This document shows positions 7,363-14,823 of a stretch of 54,910 nt of DNA, one piece after another. Position 1 is the stretch's first letter. Each line of letters begins with the position of its first letter. The notes under the pieces are model-generated. The model did not search any database. It was not told the origin of the DNA and saw nothing but the letters and a program-made list of their open reading frames with translations. Source of the stretch: Chloroflexota bacterium (GTDB taxonomy: Bacteria > Chloroflexota > Ktedonobacteria > Ktedonobacterales > Ktedonobacteraceae); NCBI GenBank assembly GCA_902810755.1, contig CADDYT010000026.1, positions 1 through 54,910 on the forward strand. The letters are read 5' to 3'. Both the position numbers and the translations under genes were made by a program.

Positions 7363-8367
7363 ATGGCCGAAATCTGGGCGATACTGGAATATCACGAGGG
7401 AAAGCTTCAGGAAAATAGCATGGAGTTGCTGGCCGAACTTGCAGAGATTGCGCAGCCAGAGCAAGCAAGGCTCTGCGCCGTTCTGCTCACCGCGCCCGAC
7501 ACTGTGCCGCCAGAGACCACCCTCCTCACCAGACCGGGCGCGCAACAACTCTACATACTGGAACATCCGCTCTTAGCATACTACACCTGCCGGGCGTATG
7601 TCAATGCAGTGTTGTGGTTGTTACGCGCACATACTCCCTTGTTGATAGCGACGAGCGCGACGGCCAGCGGGCGGGACTGGATGCCGCGCCTGGCTGCGCG
7701 CCTGCGCCTGCCCTTTGTCCCTGGCTGCCTGAGCCTTGACCTGCACGATGATAGCCTGTTCGCCCTGCGCTCGCTCTACGATGGCCGCGCCTACGCGCAG
7801 ACGCGCACCACGCTACATGGCCGCACAGGGCTGGCAACCCTTGTTCCGGGTGTGCGCGGCCTGCCCGGGCAAGCGTCTGGAAATCCAGAGGCGCCACTCG
7901 CCATCACGCGCCTGATCCCTGAACTTCCAGCACAGTCGGGCAGTGAGCGCATCCGTCGTCTGGGCGTGCAGGCCCCATCGCCGGAAGCGGTCGAGCTGGA
8001 GGAGGCGGAGCGAATCGTGGCGGGCGGGCGCGGTATCGGGCGCGAGGGCTTTGCGCATGTGGCGGCGTTTGCGCGCTTACTTGGCGCAGCCGTCGGTGCG
8101 ACGCGCGTGGCAACCGATCGCGGCTGGATCGAACACGAGCGGCAGATCGGGGCAACGGGCAAAAGCGTGCGCCCCGGCCTGTATATCGCCTGCGGTATCT
8201 CTGGCGCGGCCCAGCACACCAGCGGCATGCGCGAAGCGCAGACCGTTATCGCTATCAACCCCGATCGCAGCGCCCCCATTTTCGCCCTGGCCGATCTGGG
8301 CCTGCTCGGCGACGCCAATACCATCCTGCCCCTGGCAACCAGGCTGCTGATAGAGAGCGATTCCTGA
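7363..8367 (+). CDS. fixB: Electron transfer flavoprotein alpha subunit (EtfA/FixB)
   Basis: A 334-residue EtfA. The C-terminal FAD domain is clear: RGIGREGF, then LLGAAVGATRVATDRGW, RQIGATGKSVRPGLYIACGISG (FAD-binding Gly/Ser-rich loop), and INPDRSAPIFALADLGLLGD at the end. The N-terminal half is the ETF alpha/beta fold shared with EtfB. EtfA pairs with EtfB to carry electrons between dehydrogenases and an acceptor. The matching EtfB, FixC and FixX genes lie 4-6 kb away at 12225-14770 on the same strand, separated by VOC, dipeptidase, lexA and MDR genes. With those partners it is best read as FixB. It starts at ATG 7363 just after GAGGTGAGCG. Confidence 0.85.
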   Translation: MAEIWAILEYHEGKLQENSMELLAELAEIAQPEQARLCAVLLTAPDTVPPETTLLTRPGAQQLYILEHPLLAYYTCRAYVNAVLWLLRAHTPLLIATSATASGRDWMPRLAARLRLPFVPGCLSLDLHDDSLFALRSLYDGRAYAQTRTTLHGRTGLATLVPGVRGLPGQASGNPEAPLAITRLIPELPAQSGSERIRRLGVQAPSPEAVELEEAERIVAGGRGIGREGFAHVAAFARLLGAAVGATRVATDRGWIEHERQIGATGKSVRPGLYIACGISGAAQHTSGMREAQTVIAINPDRSAPIFALADLGLLGDANTILPLATRLLIESDS

Positions 8368-8383
8368 AATGTATCAGGCCCCC

Positions 8384-8478
8384 ACACCTGTCATGTTTCG
8401 CTGCGCTCAGCATCTCTGCTAAGCCATCTCGATCAGGCGCTGGCCCCATATGCTTCGCCGCGCTCAGCATGACAGGTG
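8384..8478. repeat. Inverted repeat between convergent genes (GCGAAGCAT family)
   Basis: CACCTGTCATG (8384-8394) pairs with CATGACAGGTG (8468-8478). The interior contains further, imperfectly arranged pieces of the TGCTGAGCGCAGCGAA type. It lies between the convergent ends of etfA and the second VOC gene and may act as a bidirectional terminator. It shares its core with the repeats at 2858, 9050 and 45511. Confidence 0.65.
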
Positions 8479-8494
8479 GTAGGAAGTGTGGCGG

Positions 8495-8926
8495 CTAAGG
8501 ACGCTCGAACAGGGCCAGCACCTGCGGCGTGGGTTCCAGCAGAGAGAAGACGTTGCCGTAGAGATCCTCAAAATCTGCCTGCATGCCATAGGGAGTGATG
8601 GTTGGGCTGCTCAAGAACTTGACGCCGCGCCCATGCCAGCTCTTGTAGGTTTCCCGGCAGTTGGTGGTGAAAAAGGCCCAGCGCGGACTCTGCCCCACAC
8701 GCTGTCGCAGAGCGCGGGCCACCGATTCCCCCTGCACCTGCGCGTCCGGCTCCGTCAGAGCAATCTGTACGTACTGTCCTCCACGTGGCGCGACCGTCAC
8801 CGAACGCCCGCCACTGCCGGTGGGCAACTCGGCAATCCGTTCAAAGCCCAGTTTCTCCGTATAGAATTCCAGCGCCTCGTCGAGATTGCGCACCAGAATG
8901 GTTACTATCGCTAATCTGACCGTCAT
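8495..8926 (-). CDS. VOC (glyoxalase/bleomycin-resistance) family protein, paralogue
   Basis: A 143-residue VOC-fold protein with IVTILVRNLDEALEFYTEKLGF at the start and FEDLYGNVFSLLEPTP at the end. It is clearly paralogous to the protein at 6668-7126, sharing the DEALxFYTEKLG and FEDLYGNxFxLLEP segments. ATG 8926 follows AAAGGA by nine bases; the frame opens earlier at 8980 without a convincing site. No good LexA-type box was seen upstream, in contrast to its paralogue. A 35-bp inverted repeat lies upstream at 9050. The reaction is not predictable. Confidence 0.82.
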   Translation of the reverse strand: MTVRLAIVTILVRNLDEALEFYTEKLGFERIAELPTGSGGRSVTVAPRGGQYVQIALTEPDAQVQGESVARALRQRVGQSPRWAFFTTNCRETYKSWHGRGVKFLSSPTITPYGMQADFEDLYGNVFSLLEPTPQVLALFERP

Positions 8927-9049
8927 GGCTATAATTCCTTTCTCGTGATGTCTGTAGCAATTCGGGATACGAACTATCACTTTCTACACAGAGAAAGGCG
9001 TTCTCTGGTTACAAACGTATCTCGTCCATACCATGAGAATCGTCTTCAG

Positions 9050-9141
9050 ACCTGCCATGCTGAAGGGCAGCGAAGCATCTCTGATAGCCACATGGTCAGT
9101 AGACACTCAGAGATGCTTCGCTGCCCTTCAGCATGGCAGGT
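9050..9141. repeat. Perfect 35-bp inverted repeat (GCGAAGCATCT family)
   Basis: The 35 bases at 9050-9084 are the exact reverse complement of 9107-9141, with a 22-base loop. The arms contain CATGCTGAAGGGCAGCGAAG followed by CATCTC. The element fills the gap between the end of the dipeptidase gene and the start of the second VOC gene. The outer part (CATGCTGA...GCGAAGCATCT) matches the element at 45511-45597. It is probably a mobile or REP-like palindrome that may also act as a terminator. Confidence 0.85.
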
Positions 9142-9164
9142 CGGCGGCGTTTTTCAAGCTAGAA

Positions 9165-10226
9165 TTATTTCCATGTCCTCTCAAGAACGCGGAGCCAGTT
9201 TTCGTAGGCCAGTTTGCGCAGGGCCGCCTCATCATAGCCGTGTTCGACCAGGGCAGCGACCAGTTTGAGCATCCCGGTCACATCCCCGATGGAAGCAGGG
9301 ATGAGCGTGCCGTCGAAGTCGGTACCGAAGGCGACACCGTCGAGGCCGAGGCGATCAACCAGGTAGTCGATGTGGCGCACAATGATGTCAAGAGAGGTGT
9401 TCGGCTCCGCCAGCCCATCTTCGCGCAGGTCAAGCACGCCGAAATTGATGCCTACCAGCCCCTGTGAGGCGCGGATGGCGTCGAGTTGCTTATCGGTCAG
9501 GTTGCGCGTCGAGGGACTGATGGCGAAGGCGTTGGAGTGGGTCGCGACCAGGGGTGCATCGGAGAGATTGGCTACATCCCAGAACCCCTGCTCGTTAAGG
9601 TGCGAGAGATCAAGCATGATACCAAGACGATTGCAGGCGCGCACCAGCTCGCGTCCAGCCTCGGTCAGCCCTGGCCCCGTATCGGGCGAGTGGAGAAAGC
9701 CAAATGGGACGCCCTGCGCGAAGATATTGGGTCGGCTCCAGACCGGCCCAAGCGAGCGCAGCCCGGCTTGATAAAAGACTTCAAGGGCATTTAGATCGGG
9801 GTCGATAGCCTCGGCCCCCTCAAAGTGCAAAATGGCCGCCAGCACCCCCGTTTGCAGGCAAGCTATCAGTTCGCCCACAGTACGTACAACTTTTACCTCA
9901 CCGCCAGAGGCGGCTTCCAGCCGGAACAGATCAGCCACCATTTCCATGGTGACACGCAGGGCATAGTCATGTTCAATGCCGGGCGGCTGGCGCAATTCGC
10001 CGGGCTTGCGCGGCTCAGGTTTGGGAGAAGTGGAATGCCGCTCCTGCGCCTCCTGTGGCACAAAGACGGCAAAGAAGCCACCAGCCAGCCCCGCTTCGCG
10101 CGCGCGGGGCAGGTCAATATCGCCCTGCTCGCTGCGTTCAAAAAAGCTGCGCCCTTGCCCATGCTTCCCCAGGGCAAGACTTAATAGCGTATCGTTGTGA
10201 CCAATGAGCAATGGGAGCTTATCCAA
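9165..10226 (-). CDS. Membrane dipeptidase family (peptidase M19, renal dipeptidase-like)
   Basis: A 353-residue TIM-barrel metallopeptidase of the M19 family, which hydrolyses dipeptides (often with a D-residue) using two zinc ions. Zinc-site motifs are visible: GHNDTLL near the N terminus, HFEGAEAID in the middle with the bridging Glu, LDLSHL, and VATHSNAF followed by RNLTDKQLDAI. A GTDFDG strand near the C terminus supplies another acidic residue. The start is TTG 10226, preceded by AAAGGA at about eight bases. No signal peptide is visible, so it is probably cytoplasmic. It is divergent from lexA. Confidence 0.85.
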   Translation of the reverse strand: MDKLPLLIGHNDTLLSLALGKHGQGRSFFERSEQGDIDLPRAREAGLAGGFFAVFVPQEAQERHSTSPKPEPRKPGELRQPPGIEHDYALRVTMEMVADLFRLEAASGGEVKVVRTVGELIACLQTGVLAAILHFEGAEAIDPDLNALEVFYQAGLRSLGPVWSRPNIFAQGVPFGFLHSPDTGPGLTEAGRELVRACNRLGIMLDLSHLNEQGFWDVANLSDAPLVATHSNAFAISPSTRNLTDKQLDAIRASQGLVGINFGVLDLREDGLAEPNTSLDIIVRHIDYLVDRLGLDGVAFGTDFDGTLIPASIGDVTGMLKLVAALVEHGYDEAALRKLAYENWLRVLERTWK

Positions 10227-10365
10227 GATGCTGTCCTTTCCACGTTTGATGTCTTTATGTGTTGTGAAGTCAGTATATCACCTTGTACAGGGGCTAAGAC
10301 AAGGCGGCCAGGGCCAGGGGCGCTGGCTTCCGCCCTGGCCCTTTCTCCAACTTTGCAAAACGCTA

Positions 10366-10414
10366 TTGACTTTCCACTCAACTTAACGTAAAATGAATGT
10401 AGAACGTATATTCT
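10366..10414 (+). promoter_or_regulatory. lexA promoter and LexA-type operator
   Basis: TTGACT (10366-10371) and TAAAAT (10389-10394) are separated by 17 bases. AGAACGTATATTCT (10401-10414), a near-palindrome of the LexA type, begins seven bases after the -10 element. Its 3' flank (TTCTAATTG) also follows the stronger box at 7241-7254. Binding near the transcription start would give the autoregulation usual for lexA. Confidence 0.7.
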
Positions 10415-10434
10415 AATTGAAAAGGAAGGGAAAT

Positions 10435-11085
10435 ATGGCAACAAAGTTGAGCGCGGCACGAAGAAAAATCTTGCAGGCAATTATTGACTATATGGAAGAG
10501 AACGAGGGGCAGTCACCGACCAATCGGGAAATTGGCGAGATGGTGCTTACCTCCGGCTCTTCTGGACATATTGCGTACCATTTAGAGAAGCTTGAGAAAG
10601 AGGGCTATATCTGGCACGAAAAGGGGAAGAATCGCAGCATTCGGGTGCTGAAGGACTGCCAGGGTCGGCCCTATCACGGGCCTCGGCACCAGCAGGGCCT
10701 GCCCATTCACGGGGATGTCGCGGCTGGCCTGCCACTGACCATTTCGCAGGAGCCGCAGTACACCCTTGATTTGATTCCACCCACGCATGCCAGCGATACC
10801 TTCGGTCTGCGCGTGCAGGGCAACTCGATGATCGACGCGGGCATCCACAACGGCGATTACATTCTCGTTGAGCGCGGAAAACATGTCGAGAACGGCGATA
10901 TCGTAGTGGCGACGCACCGTCTGACAGGCGAGGCAACGGTCAAGCGGTTCTATCAGGAAAAGGAACAGATCAAGCTCAAGCCGGAAAACGCCGCCATGAG
11001 TCCCATCTTCGTCAGCGCCGACGAGTGGGATGACGAGTGGGAGATTCAGGGCAAACTGAAAGCGGTCATTCACCTGTTTCCGTAA
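10435..11085 (+). CDS. lexA: LexA repressor (SOS response)
   Basis: A 216-residue protein with the LexA layout. Residues 1-70 are a winged-helix DNA-binding domain (PTNREIGEMV, then GHIAYHLEKLEKEGYI). The cleavage site is Ala97-Gly98 in GDVAAGLP. The catalytic dyad is Ser131 in GNSMID and Lys170 in ATVKRF. RecA filaments induce self-cleavage and so derepress SOS genes. ATG 10435 has AAGGAAGGGA just upstream; the frame opens 18 bases earlier. A LexA-type box overlaps its promoter, consistent with autoregulation, and a similar box lies in a promoter 3 kb upstream. Confidence 0.92.
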   Translation: MATKLSAARRKILQAIIDYMEENEGQSPTNREIGEMVLTSGSSGHIAYHLEKLEKEGYIWHEKGKNRSIRVLKDCQGRPYHGPRHQQGLPIHGDVAAGLPLTISQEPQYTLDLIPPTHASDTFGLRVQGNSMIDAGIHNGDYILVERGKHVENGDIVVATHRLTGEATVKRFYQEKEQIKLKPENAAMSPIFVSADEWDDEWEIQGKLKAVIHLFP

Positions 11086-11205
11086 TGGGTTCTCATCACG
11101 ATGCTTTTCTCTTTCCTGGCTTTGCATTTGTAGCTCGATCAGGCATACAATGGAAAGAGCATGATCTATGTATCACGGCACAGCTTATGATAAAGGGGAA
11201 AGCAG

Positions 11206-12153
11206 ATGAAAGCAGTACAATTCGATTATTACGGTGAACCAGAGGTTTTGCAGTCAAGAGAAGTGCCTGAGCCAATCCCTGGCCCCAACGATGTACTGGT
11301 GCAGGTAAAGGCGACGACCGTCAACCGGCTGGATATGTTCCAGCGCAACGGCAGCAGGCCGGTCGAGAAGCTGCCCTTCACGCCTGGACTGGAGGCCTCT
11401 GGCGTTGTGCTGGCCGATTCCAATGGATTCCATAAAGGCGAGCGCGTCATGACGACCCGCGCCCTTGCTGCGAAAGGGGGAGGCGGTTATGCCGAAGTCA
11501 TCGCCGTGCCAGCCGAAGACCTTGTGCGCATCCCTGATGGGGTCAGCTTCCAGCAGGCAGTAGCAGCGGGACTCACTTCGTCAACAGCGTGGTCAGGGCT
11601 GTTCGATATCGGCCACCTCCAACCTGGAGAGCGGGTGCTAATCTGGGCCGGGGCCAGCGGCGTAGGGTCGATGGCGATTCAACTGGCAAAAGACCAGCAC
11701 TGCTGGGTCGCGACAACCGCCAGCAACGAACAGAAGGCGCAGGAATTGCGCGCTCTGGGCGCCGACCTGGTGATATTTTATCGTCAGGAGAACGTCGGTG
11801 AAGCGGTGCAGAAAGCAGGAGGGGTCAATCTCGTGCTGGAACTGGTCGGCAGCACACTCCAGGATAGCATCACCGCCTGTAAGCCAGACGGGCGCGTCGT
11901 GCTGGTTGGCAACCTGGGGGGGCGTGAAGCCACCGTCGACACGCAAACATGGCGGCTCAAACGGGTCGATGTCCTCGGCGGCGGCCTGATGCACACAACA
12001 GTGGATAGAGAGCGAGAAATTCTGCAAAAAATTGCCGATGGCCGCATCAACCCCGTTATCGACCGCACTATGCCGGTCGAGCAGGCGGCAGAGGCGCACC
12101 GCATCCTGCAATCCGGGGAGCCAATCGGCAAAATCGTGCTGGAACATTCCTGA
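11206..12153 (+). CDS. Medium-chain dehydrogenase/reductase, quinone oxidoreductase-like (zinc-free)
   Basis: A 315-residue MDR-family protein. It opens with MKAVQFDYYGEPEVLQ, has the GroES-like domain (VKATTVNRLDMFQRNG), the PFTPGLEASGVV segment, and a Rossmann loop GASGVGSMAIQLAK at about residues 150-163 that should bind NADPH. The Cys and His zinc ligands of alcohol dehydrogenases are absent, as in NADPH:quinone reductases (Qor). Such enzymes reduce quinones or enones. The start follows AAAGGGG and GCAG. The gene sits between lexA and fixC on the same strand. The substrate is unknown. Confidence 0.82.
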   Translation: MKAVQFDYYGEPEVLQSREVPEPIPGPNDVLVQVKATTVNRLDMFQRNGSRPVEKLPFTPGLEASGVVLADSNGFHKGERVMTTRALAAKGGGGYAEVIAVPAEDLVRIPDGVSFQQAVAAGLTSSTAWSGLFDIGHLQPGERVLIWAGASGVGSMAIQLAKDQHCWVATTASNEQKAQELRALGADLVIFYRQENVGEAVQKAGGVNLVLELVGSTLQDSITACKPDGRVVLVGNLGGREATVDTQTWRLKRVDVLGGGLMHTTVDREREILQKIADGRINPVIDRTMPVEQAAEAHRILQSGEPIGKIVLEHS

Positions 12154-12224
12154 GCGCGGGTGTTATAATGTTCTCCACAGGGCTTGAGCTATTTCAGGCT
12201 GTCGAACAGGAGTGAAGATCCGTC

Positions 12225-13535
12225 ATGGAGGGGAAGCAACAATTCGATGCCATCGTGGTTGGCGCCGGCCCGGCAGGGAGCAGCGCGGCGCTGGCAATGG
12301 CGCGCGTCGGATTGAACGTGGCGTTGATCGAGCGGGGAGAGTACGCCGGGGCGAAGAACGTTTCGGGCGCGGCCCTTTATGCGCCGCAGTTGCTGGCCGG
12401 GCTGTTGCCGGATTATCTGGACGAGGCCCCGGTCGAACGCTACCTGACGCGGCGCGTGATTACCTTCCTGTCACAGGATGCCGCCTTCGCTTTCGACTTC
12501 CGCACGAACCATTTTGCCGAACCGCCCTACAACGGCTTCACCATCCTGCGGCCAAAATTTGATCGCTGGCTCGCCGGGAAGGCGGAGGAAGCCGGGGCCA
12601 TGCTCATCCCCTCGACAGTAGTGGATGATCTACTTTACAATGGGGAGCAGGTTGTGGGTGTGCGCTGCCGACGTGAAAACGGCGATCTCTACGCCCCCAT
12701 CGTGATTGCCGCCGATGGCGCGAACTCGTTTCTGGCGAAGAAGGCCGGGCTGCAAAAAGAGTTTTCCGCCCACGAGATGACGCTAGGCGTGAAAGAGGTT
12801 ATTCGACTGGACGCGCGCACCATTGAGGAACGTTTCAACCTGAACGGGGACGAGGGCATGACCAACGAGTACGTGGGCTATGCCTCCGGTGAGGTCAAAG
12901 GCGGCGCGTTCCTCTACACCAACCGCGACACACTCTCCCTCGGCGTGGTGACGCAGATTGCCTCGCTGGCCGAGAAGCGGGTGCGCGCCTATGACCTGCT
13001 CGACCGCTTCAAGCAGCACCCGGCGGTCGCGCCCCTGGTACGCAACGGCGTGACGCTGGAATATTCGGCCCACATGATTCCCGAAAGCGGCTGGTCGATG
13101 ATGCCGAAGCTCTCGCGCGCCGGTATGATGGTGGTGGGTGACGCGGCAGCCTTCGTCTTTGCCGCCGGTCTCTTCCTGGAAGGCATGAATTTCGCCATCG
13201 CCTCCGGGCTGGCTGCCGCGCAGGCCGCGCAGGAAGCGCACGCCGCAAACGATTTTTCCGCACGCAGCATGACTCGCTATCGTAAACTGCTCGAAGAGAG
13301 TTTCGTGCTGCAAGACCTGAAACGCTTCCGCGGCGCGCCCACCTTCGCCATGAACGAACGTGTGCAGAACGTCTATCCCGAACTGCTATGCGAAATCGCC
13401 GAAAACGCCTTTCGCTCCAACGGCAAGCCGCGCCGCAAAATCGGGCGCACCATGCTCGATACCCTGCGCGGCAAAGTGCCACTGCGCGCGCTGATACGTG
13501 ATGGCTGGCAGGCGGGACGGGCGTTATTTTTCTAA
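12225..13535 (+). CDS. fixC: FixC-type flavoprotein dehydrogenase (ETF:quinone oxidoreductase family)
   Basis: A 436-residue FAD protein. The N terminus has DAIVVGAGPAGSSAALAMARVG, followed by VALIERGEYAGAKNVSGAALY, typical of FixC/ETF-QO. VVGDAAAFVFAAGLFLEGMNFAIASG carries the second FAD loop. The C terminus lacks the iron-sulfur domain of mitochondrial ETF-QO; that part is the separate FixX encoded immediately downstream. FixC receives electrons from the EtfAB flavoprotein and reduces quinone in FixABCX complexes. Preceding bases include AACAGGAG before the ATG. Order fixC-fixX-fixA with fixB displaced upstream. Confidence 0.88.
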   Translation: MEGKQQFDAIVVGAGPAGSSAALAMARVGLNVALIERGEYAGAKNVSGAALYAPQLLAGLLPDYLDEAPVERYLTRRVITFLSQDAAFAFDFRTNHFAEPPYNGFTILRPKFDRWLAGKAEEAGAMLIPSTVVDDLLYNGEQVVGVRCRRENGDLYAPIVIAADGANSFLAKKAGLQKEFSAHEMTLGVKEVIRLDARTIEERFNLNGDEGMTNEYVGYASGEVKGGAFLYTNRDTLSLGVVTQIASLAEKRVRAYDLLDRFKQHPAVAPLVRNGVTLEYSAHMIPESGWSMMPKLSRAGMMVVGDAAAFVFAAGLFLEGMNFAIASGLAAAQAAQEAHAANDFSARSMTRYRKLLEESFVLQDLKRFRGAPTFAMNERVQNVYPELLCEIAENAFRSNGKPRRKIGRTMLDTLRGKVPLRALIRDGWQAGRALFF

Positions 13536-13560
13536 GGGGCAGTATCGACAGGAGCAGCAT

Positions 13561-13833
13561 ATGCAACCAATTGAGGAGCGATTAGAACTGGTACGCTTCA
13601 AAGTGGACAAAACGCCGCACATTCGCGTGCGAACGGAGGAGTGTAAGGGGTGCGATACGACGCCGTGCGTGTTTGTCTGCCCGGCGGGTCTGTTCGAGCT
13701 GCTCGGTGATGAGATGCACTTTTCCTACGAACACTGTCTTGAATGCGGCACCTGCTACGTGGCCTGCGAGCGCAAGGCCATTGAGTGGGAATACCCGCGC
13801 GGCGGCTGGGGCGTGAGCTTCCGCGCATCGTAG
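13561..13833 (+). CDS. fixX: FixX ferredoxin-like protein
   Basis: A 90-residue ferredoxin-like protein with two Cys groups: CKGCDTTPCVFVCP at about residues 26-39 and CLECGTCYVAC at about 59-69. The second group holds a CxxCxxC pattern, and together they could bind one [4Fe-4S] cluster, as FixX does in FixABCX. ATG 13561 is chosen because GACAGGAGCAGCAT precedes it and the frame upstream merely overlaps the end of fixC. It begins 25 bases after fixC and is followed by etfB, so the three genes form one transcription unit. Confidence 0.88.
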   Translation: MQPIEERLELVRFKVDKTPHIRVRTEECKGCDTTPCVFVCPAGLFELLGDEMHFSYEHCLECGTCYVACERKAIEWEYPRGGWGVSFRAS

Positions 13834-13873
13834 TCGTAATAACGCACCAGTTTCCTGGGACAGGAGAGCAATC

Positions 13874-14770
13874 GTGCGTATCTGTGTATGTGTTAAACAA
13901 ACGCCGGATAGCAGTTCGGTCTATGTTAACCCCATCAGCGGCGAAGTGGACCGAGAGCGTTTTGTACAGGTTCTCAACGCCGCCGATGCCTGCGCCGTCG
14001 AGGCGGCAGTGCGGCTGAAGGAGCAGGTCGGCGCAACAGTACTGGCGATAACGCTGGGGCCGCAGGACGCGGAGAGCGCGCTGCGTACTGCGCTCGCCAT
14101 CGGGGCCGACGAAGCTGTGCGCCTGTGGAACCCGGATGCTGCCGAATGGGGGCCATTTACCGTTGCCGCCGCGCTTGCCGCCAGCATTCAGCAACTCTTC
14201 CCCACGCCCGATCTCGTGTTATGTGGCGATAGCGCCAGCGACCGATCATCAGGCGTTGTCGGGCCTGCCCTGGCCGAACTGCTCGACCTGCCACAGATCA
14301 CCAACGTCGCGCAACTCTCTCTCAAGCGTGAAGAGCAAAGGGATGAGGGCGCACCGCTATTGCAGGCCACGCGCAAGCTCGAACGCGGCTACCGCGAACT
14401 GCTTGAGGCGCAGCCCCCGGTCCTGCTGGCCGTCACCGCCGACCTGAACGAGCCGCGCTATCCCTCGCTCCCCGCCCACATGGCCGCGCTCAAAGCGAAA
14501 ATCCCCGTCTACGATCCCACACTGTGGTTTGATAGCACTGCTCTGGAAGAGGCCGACGAAACTACCCTGCTTGAAATACACGTCCCGCGTCCGCTCCCGC
14601 GCCACATCCCCACGCCAGACAGCCACCACAGCGCCTTCGAGCGCATTGGCGAGATTCTTGCGGGTGGCACAACGGGTCGCAAAACAAGAATTGTCGAGGG
14701 GTCTGACGAGGAACTGGCGCGAGTGCTGGTTGAGTTTTTACGGGAGAAAGGATTTCTACAAGAGAAGTGA
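13874..14770 (+). CDS. fixA: Electron transfer flavoprotein beta subunit (EtfB/FixA)
   Basis: A 298-residue EtfB. It starts at GTG 13874 after GACAGGAGAG and reads RICVCVKQTPD, the usual family beginning. AVRLKEQVGATVLAITLGP and ADEAVRLW follow, then CGDSASDRSSGVVGPALAELL, which matches the nucleotide-binding part of the fold. In FixABCX-type complexes FixA binds NADH and a bifurcating flavin; in simple ETFs EtfB binds AMP. With fixC and fixX beside it the Fix assignment is favoured. The final codons form the left arm of the hairpin at 14753-14822. Confidence 0.86.
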   Translation: MRICVCVKQTPDSSSVYVNPISGEVDRERFVQVLNAADACAVEAAVRLKEQVGATVLAITLGPQDAESALRTALAIGADEAVRLWNPDAAEWGPFTVAAALAASIQQLFPTPDLVLCGDSASDRSSGVVGPALAELLDLPQITNVAQLSLKREEQRDEGAPLLQATRKLERGYRELLEAQPPVLLAVTADLNEPRYPSLPAHMAALKAKIPVYDPTLWFDSTALEEADETTLLEIHVPRPLPRHIPTPDSHHSAFERIGEILAGGTTGRKTRIVEGSDEELARVLVEFLREKGFLQEK

Positions 14771-14822
14771 GCGGCAAGAGTGTGGACGTCCGCGCTCTTG
14801 CCGCTCACTTCTCTTGTAGAAA
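14753..14822. terminator. Perfect 28-bp palindrome between convergent genes
   Basis: Bases 14753-14780 are the exact reverse complement of 14795-14822 around a 14-base loop. The left arm includes the last codons and stop of etfB. The right arm ends one base before the stop codon of the convergent membrane-protein gene at 14824. It is positioned as a bidirectional terminator for both operons. It is not of the GCGAAGCATCT family. Confidence 0.8.
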
Positions 14823-14823
14823 C

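Noticed and set aside
7204..7566. 120-codon frame on the minus strand
   Set aside because: It covers the two divergent promoters and the start of etfA; no site or family supports it.
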